Positions 26,220-33,622 of a stretch of DNA of 53,369 bases are shown here, piece by piece. Position numbers and translations under genes: made by a program. Positions within the stretch are counted from its first letter, which is position 1; every line of letters starts with the position of its first letter. This DNA comes from Geobacteraceae bacterium (GTDB lineage Bacteria; Desulfobacterota; Desulfuromonadia; Geobacterales; Geobacteraceae). The notes below the pieces were generated by a model. That model did no database searches. It was given only the letters and a program-made list of their open reading frames with translations, and was not told where the DNA came from. The stretch spans positions 1 through 53,369 of the forward strand of contig WSYB01000040.1 of assembly GCA_009773645.1 (NCBI GenBank), in the 5' to 3' direction.

Positions 26220-26342
26220 TATATCAAATACAGTTACTCCTTGTTACATGGGTTGAAGTCAGGGGAGTTGGTGACGACCCTCCCCACCGGCTTCTTCCCC
26301 ATGTGTAAATCAAGCCTTACGGTTTTAACATATGAGGTCTTT

Positions 26343-26534
26343 ATGACGGATAAAACGGTCTGCCCCTTTTACGGTAAAAGCGATGATTTCTGTGACGTCG
26401 GTTGCGGGTATATATCCCCCCATGATGTCAATCTGATCATCAGGTATTGCAGCTGCCGCTATAAGGAATGTCTCAAGTATCAGGAACTGGCGGACCGGCT
26501 CCCCAACGAGATTTTGGAAATGGTAAACATTTAA
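26343..26534 (+). CDS. Cys-rich small protein
   Basis: 63 residues. It contains eight cysteines, in CPFYGKSDDFCDVGCGY and YCSCRYKECLKY, spaced as possible metal-binding (zinc or iron-sulfur) pairs. GAGG lies 5 bases before ATG 26343, which is preferred over an upstream TTG. It is the first gene of the sigma54-controlled operon. No family is recognised with certainty; small proteins ending in a C-X-C-X4-C-rich helix occur widely in Geobacter. A metal-binding or regulatory role is a guess. Confidence 0.7.
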   Translation: MTDKTVCPFYGKSDDFCDVGCGYISPHDVNLIIRYCSCRYKECLKYQELADRLPNEILEMVNI

Positions 26535-26549
26535 CACGAGGAGGAAGCC

Positions 26550-26672
26550 ATGCTTTACAACATTAGTCTGCACCTGCACGGAATATTCTTAGCATCTGCT
26601 TTAGCCGTGGCAACCGTGTTCGTACTAATTTCAATAGTAAAGGAGAAACACGATGAGCGAAAAAGAGCTTGA
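26550..26672 (+). CDS. 40-residue single-helix membrane microprotein
   Basis: MLYNISLHLHGIFLASALAV opens a 40-residue frame with one membrane helix (~8-33) and a charged tail (KEKHDERKRA). CGAGGAGGAAG gives a strong ribosome-binding site 5-8 bases before the ATG. The last 20 bases overlap the start of the next gene, so translation is coupled. It is below the size usually annotated. By place it could be a small subunit of the polytopic membrane protein at 26979, but no family was recognised. Confidence 0.65.
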   Translation: MLYNISLHLHGIFLASALAVATVFVLISIVKEKHDERKRA

Positions 26673-26904
26673 ATTGCTTGAGCGAATCGAAGAACTGGAG
26701 CGGCACACGTGGCGTAACAGTGCAATCCTTCGTGCCGTTGCCATGGTTGCCTTTACTGCCATGATCGGCATCGTGATTGCTTCCGGGGTCGTCGGTGGCG
26801 GCAGGGGAAGTCACTGGTCCGGTCCGGCGTGGAACACCATGTGGCTGTATGGGCTGTTTGCAGCCAATGCAGTGTCCATGTTCTGGACTACCCACAAGGA
26901 ATAA
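26653..26904 (+). CDS. Small two-helix membrane protein
   Basis: 83 residues. A short acidic coiled-coil N-terminus (EKELELLERIEELERHTWRN) is followed by two membrane helices (~26-48 and ~60-76) separated by a Gly/Ser/Trp loop (GGGRGSHWSGPAWNTMW). AAAGGAG lies 7 bases before the ATG. It overlaps the preceding microprotein gene by 20 bases. Probably a subunit of the same membrane complex; the function is unknown. Confidence 0.72.
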   Translation: MSEKELELLERIEELERHTWRNSAILRAVAMVAFTAMIGIVIASGVVGGGRGSHWSGPAWNTMWLYGLFAANAVSMFWTTHKE

Positions 26905-26912
26905 ACCCCGGT

Positions 26913-26946
26913 AAAGGTATCCGTTCGCTGCGCTCACTTACCTTTT
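26913..26946 (+). promoter_or_regulatory. Intercistronic hairpin
   Basis: AAAGGTA (26913-26919) pairs with TACCTTT (26939-26945) just after the two-helix gene, followed by a short T-run. It may act as a partial terminator or processing site that sets the ratio of small to large subunit. Confidence 0.35.
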
Positions 26947-26978
26947 CCTCTACCTTAATTAACAAGGGGGACACGACA

Positions 26979-28025
26979 ATGCCAATGAGTATAAAGAATG
27001 CCATCCTGCTGCTGGTAGTGGTCACAATTTGCGCCACGTTTTCCATGCGGATTTTTCAGGGACTGGATGAAATGATGGGAGAACAGTACTGGGTCCTTGA
27101 TACCACCCAGGGTGACCATGGCTGGTATGCCATGGGGCTTCTCCCCCATGTGAAGAAGATGCCCAAGGATGCTGTGAAGGCGGCCAACACCGATCCGACC
27201 GTCAAAGAAAAGTATGTTATTTACGCCCAGAGCGGCGACTTTGCCGGCAACTCCGTTTACGGCATCTGTTTCGGGATTCCTTTCATCATGTACCTGATCT
27301 GGTTCGCCTTTATCCTTGGATTTCCTGACCGGGTCGATCCCTACCTGCTCCCCAGGAGGATATTTACCATTGCCGTCATCATTGCCTGCTCCGTTGTTGT
27401 TAATCTCTTCCTGATGAGGATCGCTGCTGACTTCGCCCGTGATCCGATGGCCCGAATCGCCAATGTGGCAGGCAACCACTCCTCACTCCTGTTCCACAAC
27501 GCCGGTATCTGGTTTGCCATCCTCTTTTCGGCCCTGGGCACCCACAATCATTCCAGCCAGGAGGCCTCAGCTCCCGACAGCCGCAACTGGCAGACCCAGG
27601 CCAATGAGAAATTCTCATGGATGTTTACACTGCTGGCGGCCGTCACCATCCTGGAAGTGGTGCTTGTAAAGAGCAAGCTTGCCCTTCCCGACGCCGCAGT
27701 TGATTACTCCGTCTGGATCATCTGGGTGGTCATCTTCATGCGGATGTTCGGCTTCTCCCCCAAATACTGGATAAAGCGCGGCCGCGGGATCGCTATCATG
27801 GTAATCGGCACCGCCCTGACCCTGCCGGTCTTTTATATGCTGGAAAGGGTTACCGGTACCCTCGGCGCGGGCTTTGCCTCACCCATCCTGGCCAAGGCCC
27901 TCGGACCGGATAATCAGAATATAGGCCTCTCTCTGATGATCTCCATCTACCTGATCTTCTGGATGGAGTTCGCCGCAGCCATCAGGATGAACGGCCCGGT
28001 AAAAAAGGTGACTGAGAAATACTGA
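26979..28025 (+). CDS. Polytopic membrane protein of unknown family
   Basis: 348 residues with about seven to eight membrane helices: one at the N-terminus (NAILLLVVVTICATFSMRIF), then a soluble loop of ~60 residues (GLDEMMGEQYWVLDTTQGDH...), then a bundle. His-containing spots occur in and between helices (NHSSLLFHNAG, GTHNHSS), which could bind metal or heme. AAGGGGG lies 8 bases before ATG 26979; the longer open frame overlaps the upstream gene and is rejected. Operon position and sigma54 control link it to the microproteins. I do not recognise the family; a transporter or membrane redox protein is possible. Confidence 0.78.
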   Translation: MPMSIKNAILLLVVVTICATFSMRIFQGLDEMMGEQYWVLDTTQGDHGWYAMGLLPHVKKMPKDAVKAANTDPTVKEKYVIYAQSGDFAGNSVYGICFGIPFIMYLIWFAFILGFPDRVDPYLLPRRIFTIAVIIACSVVVNLFLMRIAADFARDPMARIANVAGNHSSLLFHNAGIWFAILFSALGTHNHSSQEASAPDSRNWQTQANEKFSWMFTLLAAVTILEVVLVKSKLALPDAAVDYSVWIIWVVIFMRMFGFSPKYWIKRGRGIAIMVIGTALTLPVFYMLERVTGTLGAGFASPILAKALGPDNQNIGLSLMISIYLIFWMEFAAAIRMNGPVKKVTEKY

Positions 28026-28069
28026 TTTTATCTCCCAGTTGGTTGAAAACTCATGTGATGTAATGGCAA

Positions 28070-28100
28070 GGGGCAGCGGATATCCGCTGCCCCTATTTTA
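28070..28100 (+). terminator. Terminator of the membrane/microprotein operon
   Basis: Perfect 10-bp stem GGGGCAGCGG/CCGCTGCCCC with loop ATAT, followed by TATTTTATTTG. Confidence 0.9.
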
Positions 28101-28123
28101 TTTGCCCATTTCCGTCACTTAAA

Positions 28124-28558
28124 CTACTGCTGGCAGGCCTGCGGGTTCTTGCAGATGGCGATGAGCGCTTCGAGGATGTTGGTGGTGGTCAGTATCCCCA
28201 CCAGGTCACCCTTGACGTCCACCACGCAGAGTCCGTACAGCTTGTTGTCGTGGATGAGCTGGGCGGCGTCGATCAGGTCCCTGTCGGGGGTGACGGTGTA
28301 CGGTTTCGGGTTCATGGCCTCTTTGACCGGCGTTTTGGAAAGGATGTAGTGAACTTCCCAGGTATCTAGGGAGGTCGCCTTGCTCGGGGTGTACTCCTTG
28401 ATCATCCGGTCGGTGATGAGACCGACGAACTTCCCTTTACGCATCACGGGGAGGCGTCTGACCTTCTTTTCCTTCATCAGGTGAATCGCCTCAATGATCG
28501 TGGCGTCTTCTTCGATGGTTACCGGGCTTTTCGTCATCCATCGTTCTACCTTTGTCAT
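28124..28558 (-). CDS. Two-CBS-domain protein
   Basis: 144 residues consisting of two CBS domains: ~1-62 (MTKSPVTIEEDATIIEAIHL, LPVMRKGKFVGLITDRMI) and ~78-135 (PYTVTPDRDLIDAAQLI, GLCVVDVKGDLVGILTTTNI). CBS pairs bind adenosine nucleotides and regulate partner proteins. The start is ATG 28558, with AAGGAGA upstream on the minus strand; the longer frame covers repeat DNA. It is downstream of livF but separated by the palindromic repeat, so it may be its own unit or the last gene of the liv operon. Confidence 0.85.
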   Translation of the reverse strand: MTKVERWMTKSPVTIEEDATIIEAIHLMKEKKVRRLPVMRKGKFVGLITDRMIKEYTPSKATSLDTWEVHYILSKTPVKEAMNPKPYTVTPDRDLIDAAQLIHDNKLYGLCVVDVKGDLVGILTTTNILEALIAICKNPQACQQ

Positions 28559-28585
28559 GGGTGTGTCTCCTTGTCCATTGCAGAT

Positions 28586-28651
28586 GTAGGGACGCATCCA
28601 TGTGTGCGTCCTTGGCATTTGGGCAGACACACGGGTCTGCCCCTACAAAAT
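28586..28651. repeat. Palindromic intergenic repeat (GTAGGG...CCCCTAC type)
   Basis: Two hairpins in tandem: GGACGCA/TGCGTCC and GGGCAGAC/GTCTGCCC, bounded by TGTAGGG and CCCCTACA. A related block with the same CCCCTACAAA end is at 44866-44962. Such elements are dispersed between genes in Geobacter-like genomes. Confidence 0.7.
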
Positions 28652-28653
28652 CT

Positions 28654-29358
28654 TTACATCCCCAGAAAAGCCTTTTTCACATGTTCATCGTTTAAGAGGG
28701 CTTCACCGGTGCCGGTCAGCACCACCCGGCCGGTCTCAAGCACGTAAGCCCGGTGGGCGATGCGGAGCGACTGGTAGACGTTCTGTTCCACGAGGAGGAT
28801 GGTAACCCCCTGGCGGTTGATTTCAGCAATGATGTCGAAGATGTTCTTTACGAGAAGGGGCGAGAGGCCGAGGGACGGTTCGTCCATGAGGAGGAGCCTC
28901 GGATTGGCCATGAGCCCTCGTGCGATGGCGAGCATCTGCTGCTCTCCCCCCGACATGGTGCCGCCGAGCTGTTTTTCCCGCTCCTTCAGGCGGGGGAAGA
29001 GCTTGAACACCCGCTCCATGTTCGCGTCCCGGTCCTTCCTCGCGCTCTGGATGAACGATCCCATGCGCAGATTTTCCCGCACGGTCATTTCAGGAAAAAT
29101 CTTCCGCCCTTCCGGCACCTGGACGATCCCCTGTTCCACCACCTGGTGGGATTCCAGCTTCGTCAGGTCGGCGCCGTTGAAGGAGATGGCACCGGAATCG
29201 GGTTTCACGAGCCGCGAGATGTTCTTCAAAGCGGTGGACTTGCCGGCGCCGTTCGCTCCCACCACGGTGACGATTTCCCCCTCGTTTACCTCCAGGTCAA
29301 TGTCCCACAGGACCTTCAGGTCGCCGTAACTGAAGTTGAGTTTGTCGATGTTAAGCAT
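28654..29358 (-). CDS. livF: Branched-chain amino acid ABC transporter ATPase
   Basis: 234 residues, LivF size. Walker A GANGAGKST, signature MSGGEQQMLAIARGL, Walker B LLLMDEPSLGLSP, switch His replaced in the LLVEQN motif as is normal for LivF. It overlaps livG by 8 bases. With LivG it powers uptake of leucine/isoleucine/valine or related solutes, including aromatic or small-acid substrates in this broad family. Confidence 0.93.
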   Translation of the reverse strand: MLNIDKLNFSYGDLKVLWDIDLEVNEGEIVTVVGANGAGKSTALKNISRLVKPDSGAISFNGADLTKLESHQVVEQGIVQVPEGRKIFPEMTVRENLRMGSFIQSARKDRDANMERVFKLFPRLKEREKQLGGTMSGGEQQMLAIARGLMANPRLLLMDEPSLGLSPLLVKNIFDIIAEINRQGVTILLVEQNVYQSLRIAHRAYVLETGRVVLTGTGEALLNDEHVKKAFLGM

Positions 29359-30070
29359 GGTACTCCCCTAGATATGCGGTCACCACATCCCGGTTGTTCA
29401 CGATCTCTTCCGGCGTTCCCTCGGCGAGCTTCTCGCCTGAGTTAAGGACGACGATCCGGTCGGAGATGCGCATGATCGCCTTCATGTCGTGCTCGATCAC
29501 CATCTGGGTTATGCCCCGCCGCTTGATATCGAGGATGAGCCGGATAATCTCCTCGCTCTCCGCCGGGTTGAGCCCCCCCATCACCTCGTCGAGGAGAAGG
29601 AGCTGCGGCTGGGTCGCCAGGACCCGCGCCACCTCCAGCTTCTTCCGCTCGCCGATGGGAAGCCCTCCCGCCGGGAAATTGATCCTGAGGTCTAATCTCA
29701 CGACCCTGATCTGTTCCATGGCCATCTCCCGTGCCACCTTTAGGGAGTTTGTCCGGCAGAGCGCTCCCACCATGACGTTGTCGAGAACGGTCATTTTGGC
29801 CAGGGGCCGGACCTTCTGCCAGGTGCGGGCCATTCCCAGCTTGCATACCCTGTCCGGCTGAAGGCCGTTCATCCTTTCCCCCTTGAACAGGATCTCCCCC
29901 CGGGAAGGGGGGTAGTAGCCGGTGATGCAGTTGAAGAGGGTGGTCTTCCCCGCCCCGTTCGGTCCGATCAGCCCCATGATCATCCCTTCCCCCATCTCGA
30001 AGGAGACGTCGGAATTGGCGGCCAGACCGCCGAAGAACTTGCTGACGTGCTTTATTTCCAGTATCGCCAT
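29351..30070 (-). CDS. livG: Branched-chain amino acid ABC transporter ATPase
   Basis: 239 residues. Walker A GPNGAGKTTLFNCITGYY (TGYY is typical of LivG), signature PIGERKKLEVARVLA (variant of LSGG), Walker B LLLDEVMGGLNP, switch His VIEHDM. GGAG lies upstream of the ATG on the minus strand. Gene order binding protein-livH-livM-livG-livF is the standard one. Confidence 0.93.
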   Translation of the reverse strand: MAILEIKHVSKFFGGLAANSDVSFEMGEGMIMGLIGPNGAGKTTLFNCITGYYPPSRGEILFKGERMNGLQPDRVCKLGMARTWQKVRPLAKMTVLDNVMVGALCRTNSLKVAREMAMEQIRVVRLDLRINFPAGGLPIGERKKLEVARVLATQPQLLLLDEVMGGLNPAESEEIIRLILDIKRRGITQMVIEHDMKAIMRISDRIVVLNSGEKLAEGTPEEIVNNRDVVTAYLGEYHA

Positions 30071-30075
30071 TTTAA

Positions 30076-31176
30076 TTACTCCGTAACTGTAAGCCGGTCA
30101 CCGGTCACCGCCTTTTTTGCCGTCAGCTTCTTGATGAACCCGAGAACACCGTCTGGCATGAAGAGGATGACGATGACCACGAGAATCCCGTAAATGAGGG
30201 CGTGGGCGTGGGCCAGGTGATCCTTGAGGAAAACGCCGATCCCCGATTCCTCCGATACCATTCCGGTTTTAAAGATGGCCTGGGCGATCAGGTTGCTCCT
30301 GAGCGCCTCCGAGAGGGGAACAAGCACGAGTGACCCGACCACGGGCCCGTAGATGGTGCCGATGCCGCCGATGATGCAGATGAGAACGATCTGCACCGAG
30401 ATGTCGAGGGCGAGGACGGTGGGAGGATCGATGAAGCCGATATATACGGCATAGAAGCTCCCGGCCAGGGAGGTAAAGACCGCCGAAATGATGAGGGCGA
30501 TGTTCTTGTAGATTGTCAGGTTTATCCCGAGGGAATGGGCGGCATCCTGGTCCTCGCGGATGGCCTGGAAGCAGTAGCCGAGCTTGGAGTTCTGGACCAG
30601 CCAGGTGACGATGATGGTAAGGATGGCCAGAACGAGGCCGATGTAATAGAACGGCACCTTGGTGAGGAAATCGGTGATGACCGTCCCCCCCATCGTGAAG
30701 GGGGGGATTTCGGTGGCGAGGATCCCCTCGGCGCCGTTGGTGAGGTCCTTCAGGTTCATTGCTGTGAGGCGCATGATTTCCGCAACCGCTATGGATGCGA
30801 GGACGAAGTAGGGGCCGCGGAGACGGAAACAGATGGAGCCGATGAAGAGCGCCACCACCACGACGATCGCGATCCCTCCCCAGATACCATACCACGGAGG
30901 AACCTGTTTGTACTGCATGAGTATCATGGTCGTGTAGGCCCCCGCCCCGAAATAGGCGGCGTGCCCCACCGAATACTGGCCGGTGTACCCGCCGAGGATG
31001 TTCCAGCTCCCCCCCATGATGGTGCTGAGGAAGAAGAGAATCATGATATGTAGGGTATAGGGGCTTTCCACGAAGCGCGGAAAGAGAAAGAGCGCCACCA
31101 GGATGAGCAGGGCCGTGACGGCGGCAACGGTTGAAAACCCATTATTATTCGCACATGGTGTTCTGAAGGTTCGCAT
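30076..31176 (-). CDS. livM: Branched-chain amino acid ABC transporter permease
   Basis: About 366 residues with eight to nine helices. It contains GQYSVGHAAYFGAGAYT near the N-terminal third and IREDQDAAHSLGINLTIYK, the LivM EAA-like loop. The start may be ATG 31176 or the adjoining GTG 31179. livG follows after 5 bases. It forms the inner-membrane pore with LivH. Confidence 0.92.
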   Translation of the reverse strand: MRTFRTPCANNNGFSTVAAVTALLILVALFLFPRFVESPYTLHIMILFFLSTIMGGSWNILGGYTGQYSVGHAAYFGAGAYTTMILMQYKQVPPWYGIWGGIAIVVVVALFIGSICFRLRGPYFVLASIAVAEIMRLTAMNLKDLTNGAEGILATEIPPFTMGGTVITDFLTKVPFYYIGLVLAILTIIVTWLVQNSKLGYCFQAIREDQDAAHSLGINLTIYKNIALIISAVFTSLAGSFYAVYIGFIDPPTVLALDISVQIVLICIIGGIGTIYGPVVGSLVLVPLSEALRSNLIAQAIFKTGMVSEESGIGVFLKDHLAHAHALIYGILVVIVILFMPDGVLGFIKKLTAKKAVTGDRLTVTE

Positions 31177-31191
31177 CACGGTTAATCCCCG

Positions 31192-32058
31192 TTACATTCT
31201 TGATTTGCCCATCAGGCCCGAGGGCTTGAAGAGGAGGACGAGCAGGAAGAGGACGAAGACCACCACGTCCTTCCAGCCGGACGAGATATAGACCGCACTG
31301 ACGGACTCGGCTATGCCGATGACGACCCCGCCGAGGGTGGCTCCGACAATGCTCCCCATCCCCCCGAGCACCGTGATGACAAACGCCTTCAGGGTGAAGG
31401 TGCTGCCGATCTGGGGAAAGATGTAGTACGTAGGGGAGATGAGCGCCCCCGCGGTCCCTGCCAGGGAGGCGCCGAGCCCGAAGGCGATGATCGACATCCG
31501 TTTTACGTTGATCCCCATGAGCTGTGCCGCCTCCCGGTCCTGGGCGGTGGCCCGGATGGCCTGCCCGGTGTCGGTCTTGATGAGAAACCAGTAGAGCATG
31601 GCGGTAATGGCGGCCGTGATGATAAACGATATGGCAAGGGGCTCCGACACGGAAATCCCGGCAACGGAGATGCTGCTGGAAGAGTAGGAAGTGGAAATTA
31701 TCTTATAGTCCGATGTATAGATGAGCATCATGGTATTGCTCATGATGAGACCGAGCCCTATGGTGAGCAGTATCTGGTTCTGGGGGAGGGCGCCCAGCAC
31801 ACGGTTGATGAACAGCTTCTGGAGGAAGCCCCCGAACAGGAACATGAGGGGGATGGTGACCAGGATCGACACGAAGGGATCGATGCCGGCAAGGGTGAAC
31901 AGGTTGTATGTCAGATACATGCCGATCATCATGATGTCGCCATGGGCGAAGTTGATGACCCGCATGACTCCGAAGATAATAGTAAGGCCGATTCCTATCA
32001 GGGCGTAGACGCCGCCGATGAGGATGCCGCTGATCAGGGATTGCAGGAAGACGGTCAT
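31192..32058 (-). CDS. livH: Branched-chain amino acid ABC transporter permease
   Basis: 288 residues from ATG 32058, which has GGAG upstream on the minus strand; the longer frame runs through the CCTCG repeat and livJ and is rejected. Family features: GGVYALIGIGLTIIFGVMRV near the N-terminus, NFAHGDIMMIGMY, and the EAA loop IRATAQDREAAQLMGINVKR. It pairs with LivM. Confidence 0.93.
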   Translation of the reverse strand: MTVFLQSLISGILIGGVYALIGIGLTIIFGVMRVINFAHGDIMMIGMYLTYNLFTLAGIDPFVSILVTIPLMFLFGGFLQKLFINRVLGALPQNQILLTIGLGLIMSNTMMLIYTSDYKIISTSYSSSSISVAGISVSEPLAISFIITAAITAMLYWFLIKTDTGQAIRATAQDREAAQLMGINVKRMSIIAFGLGASLAGTAGALISPTYYIFPQIGSTFTLKAFVITVLGGMGSIVGATLGGVVIGIAESVSAVYISSGWKDVVVFVLFLLVLLFKPSGLMGKSRM

Positions 32059-32069
32059 GTCGAACTCCA

Positions 32070-32155
32070 GGATCGAGGATCGAGGTTTGAGGTTCGGGGA
32101 ACGAGGTGTGAGGTTTTGTCTGTTGCCTCGCTCCTCGATCCCCGGGCCTCGTACC
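32070..32155. repeat. CGAGG/CCTCG inverted repeat block between livJ and livH
   Basis: GGATCGAGGATCGAGGTTTGAGG and its approximate complement CCTCGCTCCTCGATCC flank a centre rich in GAGGT. Same vocabulary as at 19282 and 20155. In the operon it can form a hairpin on the mRNA between the binding-protein gene and the permease genes, possibly protecting or terminating part of the transcript so that the binding protein is made in excess. Confidence 0.65.
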
Positions 32156-32158
32156 TGT

Positions 32159-33316
32159 TTACTTCCACTTCGGGAACGGGTAAATTGCCTTTTTGGTGGC
32201 GAACTGCTTAGGGAATACGGTTTCGTACTTGCCATCCTGAATCTGCTGGACGAGCATCTGGTGATTGTTCTGGTTGGTGAATCCCGCATAATCGGAGAAT
32301 TTGACTTCACCCATGATGCCGTTCCATTTGCCCGCCTTCAGGGCCGCCCGGGTCTTTTCCCGGTCTCCGGCAGCCTTGGCTGCAGTCTCGGCCATGATCA
32401 TCATCGACTCATAGGCGCAGGCTGCGTGGTAGGTGGGTTCCTTGCCGAACTTGGCCTTGTAGCGCGTACCGAAGTCCTTTGCTCCCGGCCAGTTTACGTC
32501 ATCCGTCCACTGGGTGCAGGAGAGGACATAGTTGGAAATCTCCTTTTCCTTGGCGAACTGGACCGTTGTAAAGCCTGCGCCCCCGCCCAGGAAAGCCTGG
32601 GGCTGGAGCCCCATCTCCCTTGCCTGGCGCATGAGGAGGATGGCGTCGGCCACATAGGAAACCATGAAGACCAGGTCGGGGTTGGTCGCCTTGATCTTGG
32701 AAAGTGTCGAGCGGTAATCGGGAGACCCCTTGGAATAGGATTCGTCGGCAACGATCCGGATACCCTTTTTCGCCACATACTCCTTGGCGGATTTAGTGGT
32801 GGATGTGCCGAAGTCCGTGTTTTCATAGATAAAGGCTATGGACTTCGGCTTCCCGAGGGTCAGTGCTGCGTCAATGAGCGAGGACGCGTAGACGTCGGCC
32901 GGTGCGTTCATTCTGAAGACCCATTTGAACCCCTGACGGGTTATCTCTTCCTTGGCAGCCGCGGGGACCAGGAGCGGCACCTTGTACTTCTCGGCCAGCT
33001 TTGCAACGGCGTTGGCGCAGGCCGAGGTATAGGGGCCGACCACGCCGGCGATGTTGTCGCGGGTGGCCAGCTTTTCCATTGCGCTCATGGAAATCTGCGG
33101 CTTCCCTGTGTCGTCTTCCTTGATCAATTCAACCTTGATCCCCTTTTTTGCAAGGTCTTCCAGGGCAAGCGTGACGCCGTTGGTGAGGTTTTCGCCGATC
33201 GGGGCCTCAGGGCCGGTTATGGAGTTGATGAACCCGACCTTTACATTGGCGGCCAGTGACAGGTTCGGGATGGCCAGGCTAAGTGCGAGAAAAAATGAAA
33301 ATAGTTTTTTTACCAT
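32159..33316 (-). CDS. livJ: Branched-chain amino acid ABC transporter binding protein
   Basis: 385 residues with a signal peptide (VKKLFSFFLALSLAIPNLSL, cleavage near LAA). The mature N-terminus NVKVGFINSITGPEAPIGEN is typical of type I periplasmic binding proteins, as are VVGPYTSACANAVAKLAEKY and GSPDYRSTLSKIKATNPDLV. AGGAGG precedes the ATG on the minus strand. The family is broad in ligand; leucine-type amino acids are only the default guess. Confidence 0.9.
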   Translation of the reverse strand: MVKKLFSFFLALSLAIPNLSLAANVKVGFINSITGPEAPIGENLTNGVTLALEDLAKKGIKVELIKEDDTGKPQISMSAMEKLATRDNIAGVVGPYTSACANAVAKLAEKYKVPLLVPAAAKEEITRQGFKWVFRMNAPADVYASSLIDAALTLGKPKSIAFIYENTDFGTSTTKSAKEYVAKKGIRIVADESYSKGSPDYRSTLSKIKATNPDLVFMVSYVADAILLMRQAREMGLQPQAFLGGGAGFTTVQFAKEKEISNYVLSCTQWTDDVNWPGAKDFGTRYKAKFGKEPTYHAACAYESMMIMAETAAKAAGDREKTRAALKAGKWNGIMGEVKFSDYAGFTNQNNHQMLVQQIQDGKYETVFPKQFATKKAIYPFPKWK

Positions 33317-33351
33317 GGTCGTGCCTCCTCTTAAAAGGTTAACTGATGCTA

Positions 33352-33357
33352 ATTATA
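33352..33357 (-). promoter_or_regulatory. Candidate -10 box of the liv operon
   Basis: On the minus strand TATAAT stands in GTGCTATAATTAGC, 36 bases upstream of the livJ ATG. The -35 region (CTGCAA or TTTATC) is weak. It overlaps a TGCTAAT..ATAGCA palindrome that might be an operator. Confidence 0.45.
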
Positions 33358-33533
33358 GCACTGATAAACTGTTTTGCAGATCACCCGGATTCATTATGAA
33401 GATTTATAGTGAAATGTTGTTTTAATTTAATAGCAACATGAATGCCAGTTGTGTATACGGATGGTAACATGTTAAAAATAAAGGAAATAAGTGGATGGAG
33501 TGATGAGGGTGGACGGAGTTTCAGGAGAAAAGA

Positions 33534-33573
33534 GGCGGAAATCAGCCACCGGTAATGGCGGAAATCAGCCACC
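33534..33573. repeat. Two direct repeats GGCGGAAATCAGCCACC
   Basis: The 17-mer occurs at 33534-33550 and 33557-33573 (23-base period), each being itself a GGCGGAAAT..AGCCACC unit. Short repeated ends of this style are found at the termini of IS21-like elements; no transposase is nearby, so it could be a relic. Confidence 0.55.
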
Positions 33574-33622
33574 TGTTTAAAAACCGGTTATTATAATAAG
33601 GTGCAGAGGAGGGATGCAGACC

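Larger units (their letters stand above)
25895..26342 (+). other. Regulatory region of the membrane/microprotein operon
   Basis: AT-rich, no genes. It holds box-like sites at 25957-25974 and 26091-26108, a half-box palindrome ATTTGCAAAT (25934-25943) next to TTTGCAT (25947-25953), and a sigma54 promoter at 26204. The layout mirrors that upstream of the OFA transporter. Confidence 0.72.
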
